A DNA stretch of 64,000 nucleotides, from IMG/VR virus record IMGVR_UViG_3300018080_000014, positions 24,647-88,646 of that record; one strand, given 5' to 3'. The stretch comes from a virus. Positions 26,092 through 33,635 of the stretch are shown here, piece by piece. Position 1 is the first letter of the stretch; every line of letters starts with the position of its first letter. Both the position numbers and the translations under genes were made by a program. A model generated the notes under the pieces. That model made no database searches, was not told the DNA's origin, and saw nothing but the letters and a program-made list of their open reading frames with translations.

Positions 26092-26106
26092 CGTAAAGTT
26101 TAAATG
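26092..26106 (+). promoter_or_regulatory. first rightward promoter (BRE/TATA)
   Basis: CACCAGCGTAAAGTTTAAATG matches the recurring viral promoter consensus CCAACGTAAAGTTTAAATAC. The predicted start site is at the ATG at 26129. Confidence 0.75.
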
Positions 26107-26128
26107 TAATGCTTCATTCCAGTATATC

Positions 26129-26179
26129 ATGAGAAAAGGCTACGCTTGTAGGATCGCCGTTTTCTCTAAACCAGTTTAA
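26129..26179 (+). promoter_or_regulatory. 5' leader: terminal hairpin and possible 16-codon leaderless ORF
   Basis: Starts at the predicted transcription start. GAGAAAA-GGC pairs with GCC-G-TTTTCTC (one bulged G), with an inner CTAC-GCTT-GTAG hairpin. The same bases encode MRKGYACRIAVFSKPV, stop, 12 bases before the next gene. Either the hairpin or the peptide, or both, may be functional. Confidence 0.45.
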
Positions 26180-26191
26180 AGATGATGATTC

Positions 26192-26935
26192 ATGCCAACG
26201 CTAGATGAAATAGTCAATGCGATGTTGGAAATCAACAATTCCGACGACAAGGAGAAAATCCTCCGCCAGTACACTCAACAACTGATGGCGGAGGCTCAAT
26301 CCAAAGCGAAATCAAAAACCTCCCGGAAACGGCCGCGAAGATCCAAGACCGTTCCCTACAATCCAGTCACGGACGACCCGTTCCCGAAAGTACTCGAGGA
26401 CGAGGAAGTCCGGCCGTACATCGTCCGCACCACCGTCACGATAAACGGCAAGAAGAAGCTCGTCGAAACGGCGGACGAATGGGGTGAATCCAGATTACCC
26501 TGTCCGTTCTGCGAGGAGTTGCACACGGAGTACGATCGGGTGCAAATACATGGCTTGAAATACCGCTGTCGGCGCTGCGGGTATACAGCCGCGCTCCTCA
26601 CCGCCCCCTGTGGTTGTGTCGGGTTGGAGAAATTCGACATGACCAGAAAAATAATCCATAACGAGGAGAAAGTTGTCCTCGTCGGCCAGAGAACGGGATA
26701 CTGCATTATCCAGCACCATGTTCCACCCGGCCTCGGGCTCGACCGGTATCACAACGAGGATAACCCACCAGACATCACTGGCAAGCCGTACCGCGAGAAG
26801 TCCAACTTTCTCGTGCCGAACGAGCTGCCGAAAATCATGTTCTTCGCACCGTTCAATTCCTCCCGCAGGAATCTCCGCGTGCAACCAGTCTTGTTATTCA
26901 ACAATCCAAAACAACATTCCAACGTGATCCTATAA
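26192..26935 (+). CDS. zinc-ribbon protein with basic N-terminal region
   Basis: 247 aa. A helical start is followed by a basic stretch (SKAKSKTSRKRPRRSKTV), then a CPFC ... CRRC zinc ribbon at about residues 105-132 and a further Cys pair (APCGCVG). Probable nucleic-acid-binding protein, first large gene of the rightward early region. Coupled to the next gene by TAATG. Function unknown. Confidence 0.65.
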   Translation: MPTLDEIVNAMLEINNSDDKEKILRQYTQQLMAEAQSKAKSKTSRKRPRRSKTVPYNPVTDDPFPKVLEDEEVRPYIVRTTVTINGKKKLVETADEWGESRLPCPFCEELHTEYDRVQIHGLKYRCRRCGYTAALLTAPCGCVGLEKFDMTRKIIHNEEKVVLVGQRTGYCIIQHHVPPGLGLDRYHNEDNPPDITGKPYREKSNFLVPNELPKIMFFAPFNSSRRNLRVQPVLLFNNPKQHSNVIL

Positions 26936-27501
26936 TGTGTCTAACAAACCGGTTAAATCCCGACCGCACGTGCGCCATGTGCGGTAAAATCGGAAACATG
27001 CGCCCGTTCTCTGACTGGTGCATGGAATGTGAACTCGCCGTTCTACACGACGATTGTTCACTGGTAGAATGCATCCACCACTCCAATCCAAGAGAATGCA
27101 TGCACTACCAACTCGTCCCCGACGAGCACACCAGAATCACCGAGCCTCACCAGTGCCCCAAGTACCGGGCCTGCAAGCTCGACTGGTGTCTCTATCACGG
27201 TGATCCAGACTGCAAGTGCCGACATCTTGCAATCGGCACCAACCCGTTCAGGTGCAACGTGCACGTGAACGGCAAGCTAGTCTACATGCCAACACTGTCA
27301 TGCCTGTGTCCATCATGTAGCCTCTCCTACCCGTCCCTTCTCGGGCACCGCGCCGGCTGCGGGTACGTGTTTCGATGCCACAACTGTGGCCGCGAAATAA
27401 CTCTCCACCTCGGCCGCCCGTGCTACGCCGACGGGTGCAACAACCCTCCGCTGCATGACAGCGATTACTGTCCAGACCACGACGAGAGGTTCTGGACATG
27501 A
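26935..27501 (+). CDS. Cys/His-rich multi-zinc-finger protein
   Basis: 188 aa with about 28 Cys and many His arranged as several zinc-binding units: CAMC...CMEC near the start, CLCPSC, CHNC and CYADGC...CPDH at the end. Such density implies five or more zinc sites. The TAATG overlap makes it co-translated with the preceding gene. No catalytic signature recognised. Confidence 0.65.
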   Translation: MCLTNRLNPDRTCAMCGKIGNMRPFSDWCMECELAVLHDDCSLVECIHHSNPRECMHYQLVPDEHTRITEPHQCPKYRACKLDWCLYHGDPDCKCRHLAIGTNPFRCNVHVNGKLVYMPTLSCLCPSCSLSYPSLLGHRAGCGYVFRCHNCGREITLHLGRPCYADGCNNPPLHDSDYCPDHDERFWT

Positions 27502-27641
27502 GAAAATGGTGCAAGGGGTGCAAGAAATTCCAGCACCACGTCAAGCCCAAGTTGGTTGCCGACGACTGGGATACATCCGGCAACCCGCTTCACTTTGTTT
27601 CCATCCCACTGTGCCGCCGTTGTAGGAGGAGAATCCGATGA
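27498..27641 (+). CDS. 47-aa zinc-ribbon protein
   Basis: MRKWCKGCKKFQHHVK ... LCRRCRRRIR: a single CxxC/CxxC zinc ribbon with a basic tail. Overlaps the stop of the preceding gene (ATGAG) and the start of the next (ATGA), which strongly supports translation despite its size. Confidence 0.6.
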   Translation: MRKWCKGCKKFQHHVKPKLVADDWDTSGNPLHFVSIPLCRRCRRRIR

Positions 27642-27790
27642 TAAGTGGTTCCGTGAACCAGATCCAGTGTTACACGTGCGGCCGCGTGCCAGACACGACG
27701 TACCGTGACACCGACGGTACGCTCTGGTGGTGGTGTCGGCGCTGCAATATCCTCACCGAACCGGTCCACGTCGAACACTTCCAATTCTGA
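27638..27790 (+). CDS. 50-aa zinc-ribbon protein
   Basis: CYTC at residues 11-14 and CRRC at 33-36 around a Trp-rich turn (LWWWCRRC). ATGA overlap with the upstream gene. Last gene of this unit; a hairpin follows. Confidence 0.6.
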   Translation: MISGSVNQIQCYTCGRVPDTTYRDTDGTLWWWCRRCNILTEPVHVEHFQF

Positions 27791-27796
27791 TCGCGC

Positions 27797-27830
27797 CTAA
27801 GAGGTGGAGCCATACTCCATCTCAGGCATA
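27797..27830 (+). other. hairpin after the zinc-ribbon unit
   Basis: GAGGTGGAG pairs with CTCCATCTC (one G-U) around CCATA, extended by CCT/AGG. It lacks a following T-tract, so it is an attenuator or processing signal rather than a classical terminator. Confidence 0.4.
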
Positions 27831-27871
27831 GCCCACCAGCATTATAGGTGGCACACACAGAGTTGACTACC

Positions 27872-28450
27872 ATGTATGTTAAAATGCAAATTAGCCAGCA
27901 GCTGTACAACGCACTCTACGCCAGTGCGTTCAGGTACATCCGGGGAGAATTCCCGGAGCAGTTCCCCGTGTACGCCGGGGAAAACAACCATTTCGGGGCC
28001 TATTTTACCTCAGGCCCCGGCGTGGACAACAACGGCCTGTGGGCCGAGTACTCGTGCACCAATTTCGTAGAAATTGTTGCCTGCACGGGTAACAGTTGGA
28101 CGCTCACGTGGTTCGATCACGAGGAGCCAACACTTGAATACCGGGGAAGTAGGGCCGGTTTCCACTCGTTCAATCCGTGGCGATACTCGGGCTACAACCT
28201 CGAGTGGCTCCAGAACGGGCTCCGCGTGAGCCCGTGGCGTGAAATCGAAGAGGACCATCCCGACACGTTCCGGTTCCCCATCACCGTGGTGGAGTACGAG
28301 ACCTCCACACCTCCGGAATGGGGCATCGAGTGGTTCCAAGACGTCGTTTACGACGTGGTGGCATTCCCAACCCCGGAGAAAATGTTCCGGTGGAAGGGGG
28401 CCTACCCTTCCATCCGGAAGTATCCGGATGGTAAGATGGTGGTATGGTGA
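27872..28450 (+). CDS. unassigned Trp/Tyr-rich protein
   Basis: 192 aa starting MYVKMQISQQLYNALYAS; a GTG 24 bases earlier is possible. Rich in aromatic residues (SWTLTWFDHEEP, FNPWRYSGYNLEWLQNGLR), probably a compact beta-sheet protein. A weak TATA-like ATTATAGG lies about 28 bases upstream. No family recognised. Confidence 0.55.
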   Translation: MYVKMQISQQLYNALYASAFRYIRGEFPEQFPVYAGENNHFGAYFTSGPGVDNNGLWAEYSCTNFVEIVACTGNSWTLTWFDHEEPTLEYRGSRAGFHSFNPWRYSGYNLEWLQNGLRVSPWREIEEDHPDTFRFPITVVEYETSTPPEWGIEWFQDVVYDVVAFPTPEKMFRWKGAYPSIRKYPDGKMVVW

Positions 28451-28620
28451 TGCCATTCACCTGCACCAAGTGCGGCAGCGAGGTCTCCTGCATTTACCCC
28501 GGAGATCTCTGCTGGACCTGTCACTGCAAAGAGGAAACCGCTCCACCAGCAAACAGGGTGGTATCGAAGCGCCGGGCACGGGCTCGGCACGCCCGTCTTC
28601 AACACATCCGGAGAATGTAA
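28444..28620 (+). CDS. 58-aa zinc-ribbon protein with basic tail
   Basis: CTKC, a single Cys and CWTCHC form a zinc ribbon in the first 28 residues; the C-terminal 20 residues are Arg-rich (SKRRARARHARLQHIRRM). Overlaps the stop of the preceding gene by seven bases. Probably binds nucleic acid. Confidence 0.55.
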   Translation: MVMPFTCTKCGSEVSCIYPGDLCWTCHCKEETAPPANRVVSKRRARARHARLQHIRRM

Positions 28621-28633
28621 ACACGCACACCAG

Positions 28634-28694
28634 CGTAAACTTTAAATACTTTCTTTCTTTCCATTTACGTGGAGCGAAGAGTACGTCTCGCTCC
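28634..28694 (+). promoter_or_regulatory. promoter plus 5'-terminal hairpin
   Basis: AGCGTAAACTTTAAATAC promoter; TATA centre 28645. From the predicted start site (about 28669, a GTG) the leader folds as GGAGCGA / TCGCTCC, seven perfect pairs with a 10-base loop. A 14-codon frame from that GTG ends inside the Shine-Dalgarno of the next gene. Confidence 0.65.
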
Positions 28695-28719
28695 TCGATC
28701 CAGATTACGGTGAAATATC

Positions 28720-28872
28720 ATGAACTTTTGGAAACTAATTCGGAAAAAGGAATTCTGCCGCCATTGTGAAATAGTTGACGGGAAAACGGTCGAGCTCGTA
28801 CCAGACCGGTGGGGTTACTCCTGTCCCGAGTGCGGCATCGATTACCTAAAAAACGGTGACCTAGCATGCTGA
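28720..28872 (+). CDS. 50-aa zinc-ribbon protein
   Basis: CRHC at residues 13-16 and CPEC at 35-38. The start has a GGTGA site seven bases upstream. First gene after the promoter; overlaps the next gene. Confidence 0.6.
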   Translation: MNFWKLIRKKEFCRHCEIVDGKTVELVPDRWGYSCPECGIDYLKNGDLAC

Positions 28873-29330
28873 ACCGGTACACGAAAGATCTCCTCCGCCG
28901 CGTGCGGGCGGAGATCAAGACCAAAGACCTCGCGATGGAGATAGACGATCTCTTGTCTCCATTGCAGGGGAATGTCGAAGCGGCCTTGTACAACCTACGC
29001 AAGGCCTTAAAGATGGCAAAAGATTGCTTGGTAATGTACTCAATCAAGGAGGCCATCTCATACTTGGAAAACACGGGCTCACGCAGCCGGTTATTCTTCG
29101 AGGCGCTGCGCCATGATCCCGTGTTGAAATCCGATTTCGCGGACCCGAAGCTCCATACAAGCGAAGTGGAAGGCGAGTACAAGTTTTCACTTGAAGTGGA
29201 TCAAGTATTCACCTACCAATGTCCGCAAGCGAACTTGGACGAACTCCGCCAGCTTGTCACGATTTGTGACCAGCACGGCGTGACATGCCTGCTGGATTTT
29301 GATAGCGACGAGCTCCATTTTATCATCTAG
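28866..29330 (+). CDS. unassigned early protein
   Basis: 154 aa. Helical N-terminal two thirds (KDLLRRVRAEIKTKDLAMEI) and a short alpha/beta C-terminal unit (QLVTICDQHGVTCLLDFDSD). Overlaps its upstream neighbour by seven bases. No family recognised. Confidence 0.6.
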   Translation: MLNRYTKDLLRRVRAEIKTKDLAMEIDDLLSPLQGNVEAALYNLRKALKMAKDCLVMYSIKEAISYLENTGSRSRLFFEALRHDPVLKSDFADPKLHTSEVEGEYKFSLEVDQVFTYQCPQANLDELRQLVTICDQHGVTCLLDFDSDELHFII

Positions 29331-29339
29331 GTGATTCCA

Positions 29340-29624
29340 ATGCATGAAGACTGGTTCCTAGATCGCCACGAGTACGAGGCCGAATGTTGCGACGACCTCT
29401 TCCGCGAGGAAGGTGTGGAAGAAGTCCTCCGCCTCATGATACCATGCAAAAACTGTGGCGAGCTCCGCCCGAGAGATGATCCCGAGATCCTGCGTACCGG
29501 CTGCTGCTACCTGTGCAACAAGTCCGATTTCCACCGCGAGAAACGGGCCACGTCCGACGGGTGCAGTGCCAATACACGCACGTTGGCAAAATTAGTCGAA
29601 AAACTGGAGGATTCAAGATGGTGA
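29340..29624 (+). CDS. 94-aa zinc-ribbon protein
   Basis: Start chosen at the ATG with a perfect GGTGAT site five bases upstream. Acidic N-terminus with a CC pair, then CKNC ... CCYLC zinc ribbon. Overlaps the next gene by seven bases. Confidence 0.62.
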   Translation: MHEDWFLDRHEYEAECCDDLFREEGVEEVLRLMIPCKNCGELRPRDDPEILRTGCCYLCNKSDFHREKRATSDGCSANTRTLAKLVEKLEDSRW

Positions 29625-29854
29625 AAAAATGTCACGGGTGCGGGCGTATCCCCACCAAAATATTCACCACCTTGGACAATATCCTCCATACGTATTGTGA
29701 AAAGTGTGGTCTTCTCGTCCAACCCTATGACGAGATAGCGGACACCCACGCATTCTGCCTACACTGTGACGCATTCTTCCATATTCGCGAACTGTGGGAT
29801 GGTGCAAGTCGCGGCGATGCCGTCGTGTGTCCGCGCTGCGGAGAGGAACTATGA
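29618..29854 (+). CDS. 78-aa double zinc-ribbon protein
   Basis: Four CxxC pairs: CHGC, CEKC, CLHC and CPRC, i.e. two zinc ribbons in tandem. GGAGGA lies just upstream. Overlaps both neighbours. Confidence 0.62.
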   Translation: MVKKCHGCGRIPTKIFTTLDNILHTYCEKCGLLVQPYDEIADTHAFCLHCDAFFHIRELWDGASRGDAVVCPRCGEEL

Positions 29855-30021
29855 TGGAACACGCAACCGATTCCCCCGAGTACCTCGAAATGGAGAAGAA
29901 GGCCTATTACCTCTCCGCCATGGCCTGTGCAGATCCTCTCCACCATTACAAGAAATACATCCAGCACCTCGATAAAATGCTGGATTTTATTGAAAAACAC
30001 CACCAAAAGAAGGATGCCTGA
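29851..30021 (+). CDS. 56-aa helical protein
   Basis: Short acidic/His-rich helical protein (YIQHLDKMLDFIEKHHQKKD). Supported by its four-base overlap with the stop of the preceding gene. Function unknown. Confidence 0.5.
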   Translation: MMEHATDSPEYLEMEKKAYYLSAMACADPLHHYKKYIQHLDKMLDFIEKHHQKKDA

Positions 30022-30022
30022 A

Positions 30023-30280
30023 ATGATGAAATTAAGACTGGACATAATCGTTCTCCCGTTCCATTACCGCGGGTGGAACGATCTTCCACTCCGCAAGAAG
30101 CTCGAGCTCCTTGCCGACGTGGGTATCGAAGATTGCCACTACATCAGTGGCGAAGACGACGCCATCAGCATTCATGGTGCCGAGCTCTCGGAATCCATCA
30201 AACAGCTCACCATCGGCGAGCTCCTTGTTCAGAATGGAGACGTTGCCGCCGCACTGAAAGCTGCCAACTCTGAAAATTAA
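30023..30280 (+). CDS. 85-aa unassigned protein
   Basis: Alpha/beta (LRLDIIVLPFHYRGW; GELLVQNGDVAAALKAAN). Starts one base after the upstream stop. A T-rich tract follows. Confidence 0.55.
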   Translation: MMKLRLDIIVLPFHYRGWNDLPLRKKLELLADVGIEDCHYISGEDDAISIHGAELSESIKQLTIGELLVQNGDVAAALKAANSEN

Positions 30281-30300
30281 TCCATTTTTCTCTTTTTTTA
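30281..30300 (+). terminator. T-rich terminator
   Basis: TCCATTTTTCTCTTTTTTT directly after the stop and directly before the next promoter; archaeal-type oligo-T termination without a stem. Confidence 0.55.
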
Positions 30301-30301
30301 A

Positions 30302-30355
30302 CCAACGCAATATTTAAATACTTTCTCTTCTTCCACCTCATGGAGCGATAGCTCC
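30302..30355 (+). promoter_or_regulatory. promoter plus 5'-terminal hairpin
   Basis: CCAACGCAATATTTAAATAC promoter. The predicted start site falls on ATGGAGCGATAG (a three-codon ORF) whose bases fold as GGAGC-GATA-GCTCC. Confidence 0.65.
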
Positions 30356-30371
30356 TCACAAGGTGAAAACC

Positions 30372-30536
30372 ATGTTAAATGAGAATGGAACGGAAATCAC
30401 GATCTCCGCCCCGCATGTCGGCGACGGCATGCTGCGTGGATTAGTGGAGATGAAAGATCACGTGACCAACACGACGAACAAGACGCTCGCCATACGGATA
30501 CATGGCCCCTTGAAAATCACGTTGGACCTATTTTAA
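30372..30536 (+). CDS. 54-aa unassigned protein
   Basis: Beta-rich small protein (TEITISAPHVGDG; KTLAIRIHGPLKITLDLF). Start supported by AAGGTGA six bases upstream and by the promoter-hairpin module before it. Confidence 0.55.
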   Translation: MLNENGTEITISAPHVGDGMLRGLVEMKDHVTNTTNKTLAIRIHGPLKITLDLF

Positions 30537-30553
30537 TTTTTTGGTGATCACGC

Positions 30554-30958
30554 ATGGAAAAACTAAACAACCGGAAACCAACACTGGAAGAGGAGATGGA
30601 ACACAGGCCACTATCCCGGTTCCTCCTCCATCTCTCCCGATGCCTCTTGGGCAGCAACGATGAATTTGGTGAAGAAAAGTCGGACCACATCCGCGATTCT
30701 TGTCGGAAATCCTTCGAGTTCATTTCCAACTCGCCGGTGGCATATGAGGAATTCACGCAGTGGTGCCACCAGTGTGCCATGGATTTTACGGACAAGGATG
30801 ACATCAGTCCAGAACACTGGAAAAATGTCTACCAGAATGGACATTTCGCAACCCATTTTTCCGCGTTCTGGTGTATCACGAAGTGGCGGTTCTCCGACTG
30901 GGAGCGAGACGATCCACCGTTTCGCATCCTGCCATTTCCACCATTCATCAGGTTCTAA
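30554..30958 (+). CDS. 134-aa unassigned helical protein
   Basis: GGTGATC Shine-Dalgarno upstream. Helical, with Cys/His scattered (QWCHQCAMDF) but no clean ribbon; C-terminus Pro/Phe-rich (FRILPFPPFIRF). Function unknown. Confidence 0.55.
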   Translation: MEKLNNRKPTLEEEMEHRPLSRFLLHLSRCLLGSNDEFGEEKSDHIRDSCRKSFEFISNSPVAYEEFTQWCHQCAMDFTDKDDISPEHWKNVYQNGHFATHFSAFWCITKWRFSDWERDDPPFRILPFPPFIRF

Positions 30959-30959
30959 C

Positions 30960-30978
30960 CAACGTAAAGTTTAAATAT
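30960..30978 (+). promoter_or_regulatory. archaeal promoter, leaderless target
   Basis: CCAACGTAAAGTTTAAATAT; TATA centre about 30974, about 30 bases before the ATG at 31004. Confidence 0.7.
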
Positions 30979-31003
30979 GTCGAATCATATTGGATATTTG
31001 AAA

Positions 31004-31366
31004 ATGTCACTTTCTATACATGCCCTTGTGGTAGCGGGTTCCGACAAGAGTCAACCAAGTGGCGGTAACCGCGTAATTTGCGGGCAAACAGCTACCAAGC
31101 AGATCAAAGTGGACAGAACAATGGTAAGACACAGAGTGTATGCCCGTGTCACCACCTATGACGTGGATGATCGCATCCAGCGTGATAGTGTTGGTGTTGG
31201 CGGCCGTCGCACGATTGGTTCCTCGAAAGTGGAATTCAACTGTGATACAGCCAACGGGCAGAACGTGCAAGTAGTGGTGCGGGTCACCATCGATGATGAT
31301 GGCAAGGGTGCCGTCGAGATGCAATGCCCCACCGAGTTCAAGTTCCACTTGAACAAACCAAAGTGA
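31004..31366 (+). CDS. 120-aa unassigned beta-rich protein
   Basis: The ATG 30 bases after the TATA centre is chosen; an in-frame ATG that overlaps the TATA box cannot be in the transcript. Long beta strands (RVYARVTTYDVDDRI; NVQVVVRVTIDDDGKG). First of a two-gene unit. No family recognised. Confidence 0.6.
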   Translation: MSLSIHALVVAGSDKSQPSGGNRVICGQTATKQIKVDRTMVRHRVYARVTTYDVDDRIQRDSVGVGGRRTIGSSKVEFNCDTANGQNVQVVVRVTIDDDGKGAVEMQCPTEFKFHLNKPK

Positions 31367-31372
31367 GCAAAC

Positions 31373-31939
31373 ATGGCGAAAAAAGTAAGCACCAAGTTCG
31401 ACAAGAAATTCACGGAAGAAGCCATCCGCGTAGCCTTAGAGGCTGGAGACGCGGAACAGTTAGCCGAAATTCTGGCCAAGGGGTACAACGACCGCACCGT
31501 GTCGATCAATCCCCAAATCCAGAAGAAACTCGCAAAGACCATCATGGATATTTGCGGGTATGAACCTCCAGAGAAAGTCCGCACGTCCAGCAACAGCGTC
31601 GTGGGAAAGCTGGAAGAACTCCAGAAGAAAATCGCTGCATCTGGGAACCTCACGCCAGAAATCGCCGAGCTAATCGGCAAGCAGATGGAGGAGTCAACCA
31701 CGTCATTCGTCGCATCAGATGGCGTCCAAAAAGGCTGGCAAGCCTTCGTGATCGAGTGCGTCTCCGAAAGGATGGACCGTGAGAAGCACAAGAAACCAGC
31801 AGCCGCGCTAATTGGTGCGGTGGACAAGATCGTGGATTATGGCGCAAAGCGTGCGATGACTGCCGAGGAACAACGGGAGTACGACGCCAAGAAAGCGGCC
31901 GGGCAATCCAACGACGAGGAAGAAGAACTGGAAGAGTAA
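31373..31939 (+). CDS. 188-aa unassigned helical protein
   Basis: Highly charged and helical with an acidic tail (QSNDEEEELEE), suggesting a DNA-mimic-like or protein-binding C-terminus. GTGAG precedes the start. Function unknown. Confidence 0.6.
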   Translation: MAKKVSTKFDKKFTEEAIRVALEAGDAEQLAEILAKGYNDRTVSINPQIQKKLAKTIMDICGYEPPEKVRTSSNSVVGKLEELQKKIAASGNLTPEIAELIGKQMEESTTSFVASDGVQKGWQAFVIECVSERMDREKHKKPAAALIGAVDKIVDYGAKRAMTAEEQREYDAKKAAGQSNDEEEELEE

Positions 31940-31953
31940 ACGGGCAGCACGAT

Positions 31954-31979
31954 CCAATTTTTATTTTCCCCTTTTTTCC
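31954..31979 (+). terminator. T-rich terminator
   Basis: Two runs (AATTTTTATTTTCCCC and TTTTTT) follow the end of the two-gene unit; archaeal oligo-T type. Confidence 0.5.
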
Positions 31980-32021
31980 AATCCATGGGTATGCTCGGTG
32001 GTTCAAATCCACCCTTACCCA
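31980..32021 (+). other. tRNA 3'-end fragment, candidate attP core
   Basis: Reads as a class II tRNA from position 37 to 73: AATCCAT (anticodon loop end and stem), GGG-TATG-CTC (long variable arm), GGTGG-TTCAAAT-CCACC (perfect T-arm), CTTACCC (acceptor 3' strand), A. There is no matching 5' half (GGGTAAG) upstream. Viral attP cores often copy the 3' end of a host tRNA gene, typically Ser or Leu for this shape. No integrase lies in the window. Confidence 0.6.
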
Positions 32022-32246
32022 ACCAAACCATGGGGCACGCCCGTGCCAATTCCCTTTCCCAAAATTCGACATTTCTTTAATCTGGTAGTCAACTCATGTT
32101 ATTTTGCACGGGCCGCCCCTTTACCTTGGTGATACCATGTGACCACGGCAAGCCATCCAAACCAGCTGTAGCGGCACCACATCCTTTTCCTTTTTATTAT
32201 CTTTTTCTCCATATTTTTGCCGCACGACGTGGCGGGCTGGTGTGGG

Positions 32247-32435
32247 ATGAGCACCACAATCAAAAAGAGAGACCAGAAAATGTACTTCGATGAAGAAGCA
32301 ATGGACATGCTGCGCCAAGCAGTCTTTGACGACGTGGTGGAATGTCCCAAGTGCGGCTCCAAGATGGAGCCAGATGCGGAAAAATGCGGCGAGTGCGGAT
32401 TCTCCGGCACGCTCCGCGGGATGGGGTTGATTTAA
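32247..32435 (+). CDS. 62-aa zinc-ribbon protein
   Basis: CPKC and CGEC separated by 11 residues form a rubredoxin-like ribbon; acidic helical N-terminus. An in-frame upstream ATG would add ten residues. Adjacent to the next gene with no gap. Confidence 0.58.
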   Translation: MSTTIKKRDQKMYFDEEAMDMLRQAVFDDVVECPKCGSKMEPDAEKCGECGFSGTLRGMGLI

Positions 32436-33551
32436 ATGGAAACAACGCTCGTAGTTGTATCCAAATCCCGTGCCATGAACCGCACCTCCCGACGCACCGG
32501 CAGGCAATACAGTGTCAGGTATCTTACCTGCCAAAAACCAGACGACCCATGGACGGCATACAGGCTCGCCATATATCCAAATGGAGACGTATGGCCACCC
32601 ATATACACATACAGCCAGATAATCGTTCCCGTGCGGGAAACACGATCCGACCGGGTAAACGAGAAGTACGACATCAACTTGGATGGTGTGCCATTCAGGC
32701 ATGCCTGCTGGGTGAATGGATTCAAGCAACACGAAATCCAGATAAAGGGATTCTATACCACCACAAAAGCACTTGTGGTGCCACTTGAACGGTGCGAGAT
32801 CCTCGCCGATCACCTCGAGGCGCTCGACGGGACGGTGAGAATTCCTGCAGGGGACTTTGGCCTCACGCACTTTCCTGCGATTACACGCCAAGTTGAATGG
32901 CATGGAGACATCATCATTTTTGCCGAGTTCGAGTGGCACCTACGCAACGTCTTCAACCAGGCAACACGCAGGAAGGAATTCCGAAAGGTTGAGCAATACA
33001 AGGAAGGAACGCTCATCATCTCCAAATCCCAGCTTGGCCTACTCCACCAAGTCATCCAGACAGCACAGGACCAGAAAAAGCTGCAGGAAGTCATTGCCAA
33101 GATCCGATCCGAGCTCTCCAAGGGCACGTACATTAGCATCGAGCAAGTAGAAGAATGGCTTACTCTTGCCGAGCTCTACGGCGAGGATCCAGAACGAATT
33201 CTCCGCTCCCAGTGCCTAAGGGGAGAATACGAGCCAATCTTTTTCGAGATGCTGCGGGATGAGCATGACCAGAACCACGACATCTATTTTGGATCACACG
33301 GATTCATATTCCATATTAACGGCAAGTGGGTGTGGGAAGAGCCAAAGTACGGGGCCGCTACTTACCTGTTTAGAGGAGATCATCTGGATGGTCGAACACT
33401 TTCAGTAGCACTGTCCAATCTCAGCAGGACCGATTTGCTCGGGAGCGACGAGCTGCAAACGGTCACCGGGTTCCTGAACCGCGTTATCCATCCAAAAGAT
33501 GCAAGCGTAGAACGGTATCTCGACCGTTGGATGAGCGAGGTGTGTGGCTAG
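32436..33551 (+). CDS. 371-aa unassigned early protein
   Basis: Begins directly after the upstream TAA. Mixed alpha/beta with Trp/Tyr-rich first third (YPNGDVWPPIYTYSQIIVPV), a helical middle (LLHQVIQTAQDQKKLQEVIA) and a C-terminal 'GSHGFIFHINGKWVWEEP'. I recognise no catalytic motif or family. Last gene before a palindrome-containing promoter. Confidence 0.6.
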   Translation: METTLVVVSKSRAMNRTSRRTGRQYSVRYLTCQKPDDPWTAYRLAIYPNGDVWPPIYTYSQIIVPVRETRSDRVNEKYDINLDGVPFRHACWVNGFKQHEIQIKGFYTTTKALVVPLERCEILADHLEALDGTVRIPAGDFGLTHFPAITRQVEWHGDIIIFAEFEWHLRNVFNQATRRKEFRKVEQYKEGTLIISKSQLGLLHQVIQTAQDQKKLQEVIAKIRSELSKGTYISIEQVEEWLTLAELYGEDPERILRSQCLRGEYEPIFFEMLRDEHDQNHDIYFGSHGFIFHINGKWVWEEPKYGAATYLFRGDHLDGRTLSVALSNLSRTDLLGSDELQTVTGFLNRVIHPKDASVERYLDRWMSEVCG

Positions 33552-33555
33552 GAAA

Positions 33556-33609
33556 TACCTACATTTAAATAGGTGTTTTACCTAGTCAAGCTTAGTGCAA
33601 AGCGGCACT
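33556..33609 (+). promoter_or_regulatory. promoter inside an inverted repeat, with 5' hairpin
   Basis: TATA TTTAAATA sits within ACCTA-CATTTAAA-TAGGT, so a dimeric repressor could occlude it. The predicted start (about 33594) begins AGTGC-AAAGCG-GCACT, a five-pair hairpin; a GTG there opens a 14-codon frame whose stop overlaps the next gene's start. Confidence 0.6.
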
Positions 33610-33635
33610 CGTTATACCAAAGCAACCGAGGCAAA

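Larger units (their letters stand above)
24958..26128. other. 1.2-kb non-coding divergence region, candidate replication origin
   Basis: Lies between the leftward genes and the first rightward promoter. In order it holds an inverted repeat, a 45-bp tandem repeat, eight CTTAT-N5-ATAAG sites, a dense CCGG cluster, a foldable 98-nt element, an AT-rich stretch (26011-26046) and a ninth CTTAT-type site. Iterons next to an AT-rich tract are typical of replication origins. Both strands and all frames show only overlapping, unrelated open frames, so no protein gene is called. Confidence 0.6.
31940..32246. other. 307-bp intergenic region with tRNA fragment
   Basis: Contains a T-rich terminator, the tRNA 3'-end-like segment, a GGCACG-CC-CGTGCC hairpin (32034-32047) and a pyrimidine-rich stretch before the next gene. 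No protein gene is seen; a minus-strand frame reading KGGFEPPS is the known artefact of translating a tRNA T-arm region. Confidence 0.6.

Noticed and set aside
31980-32021. A complete tRNA gene.
   Set aside because: The T-arm and acceptor 3' strand are perfect, but no GGGTAAG 5' acceptor strand or D-arm occurs upstream; only a 3' fragment is present.
31837-32049. Minus-strand frame encoding KGGFEPPS-like peptide.
   Set aside because: This is the well-known artefact of translating a tRNA T-arm region; it confirms the tRNA fragment rather than a protein.
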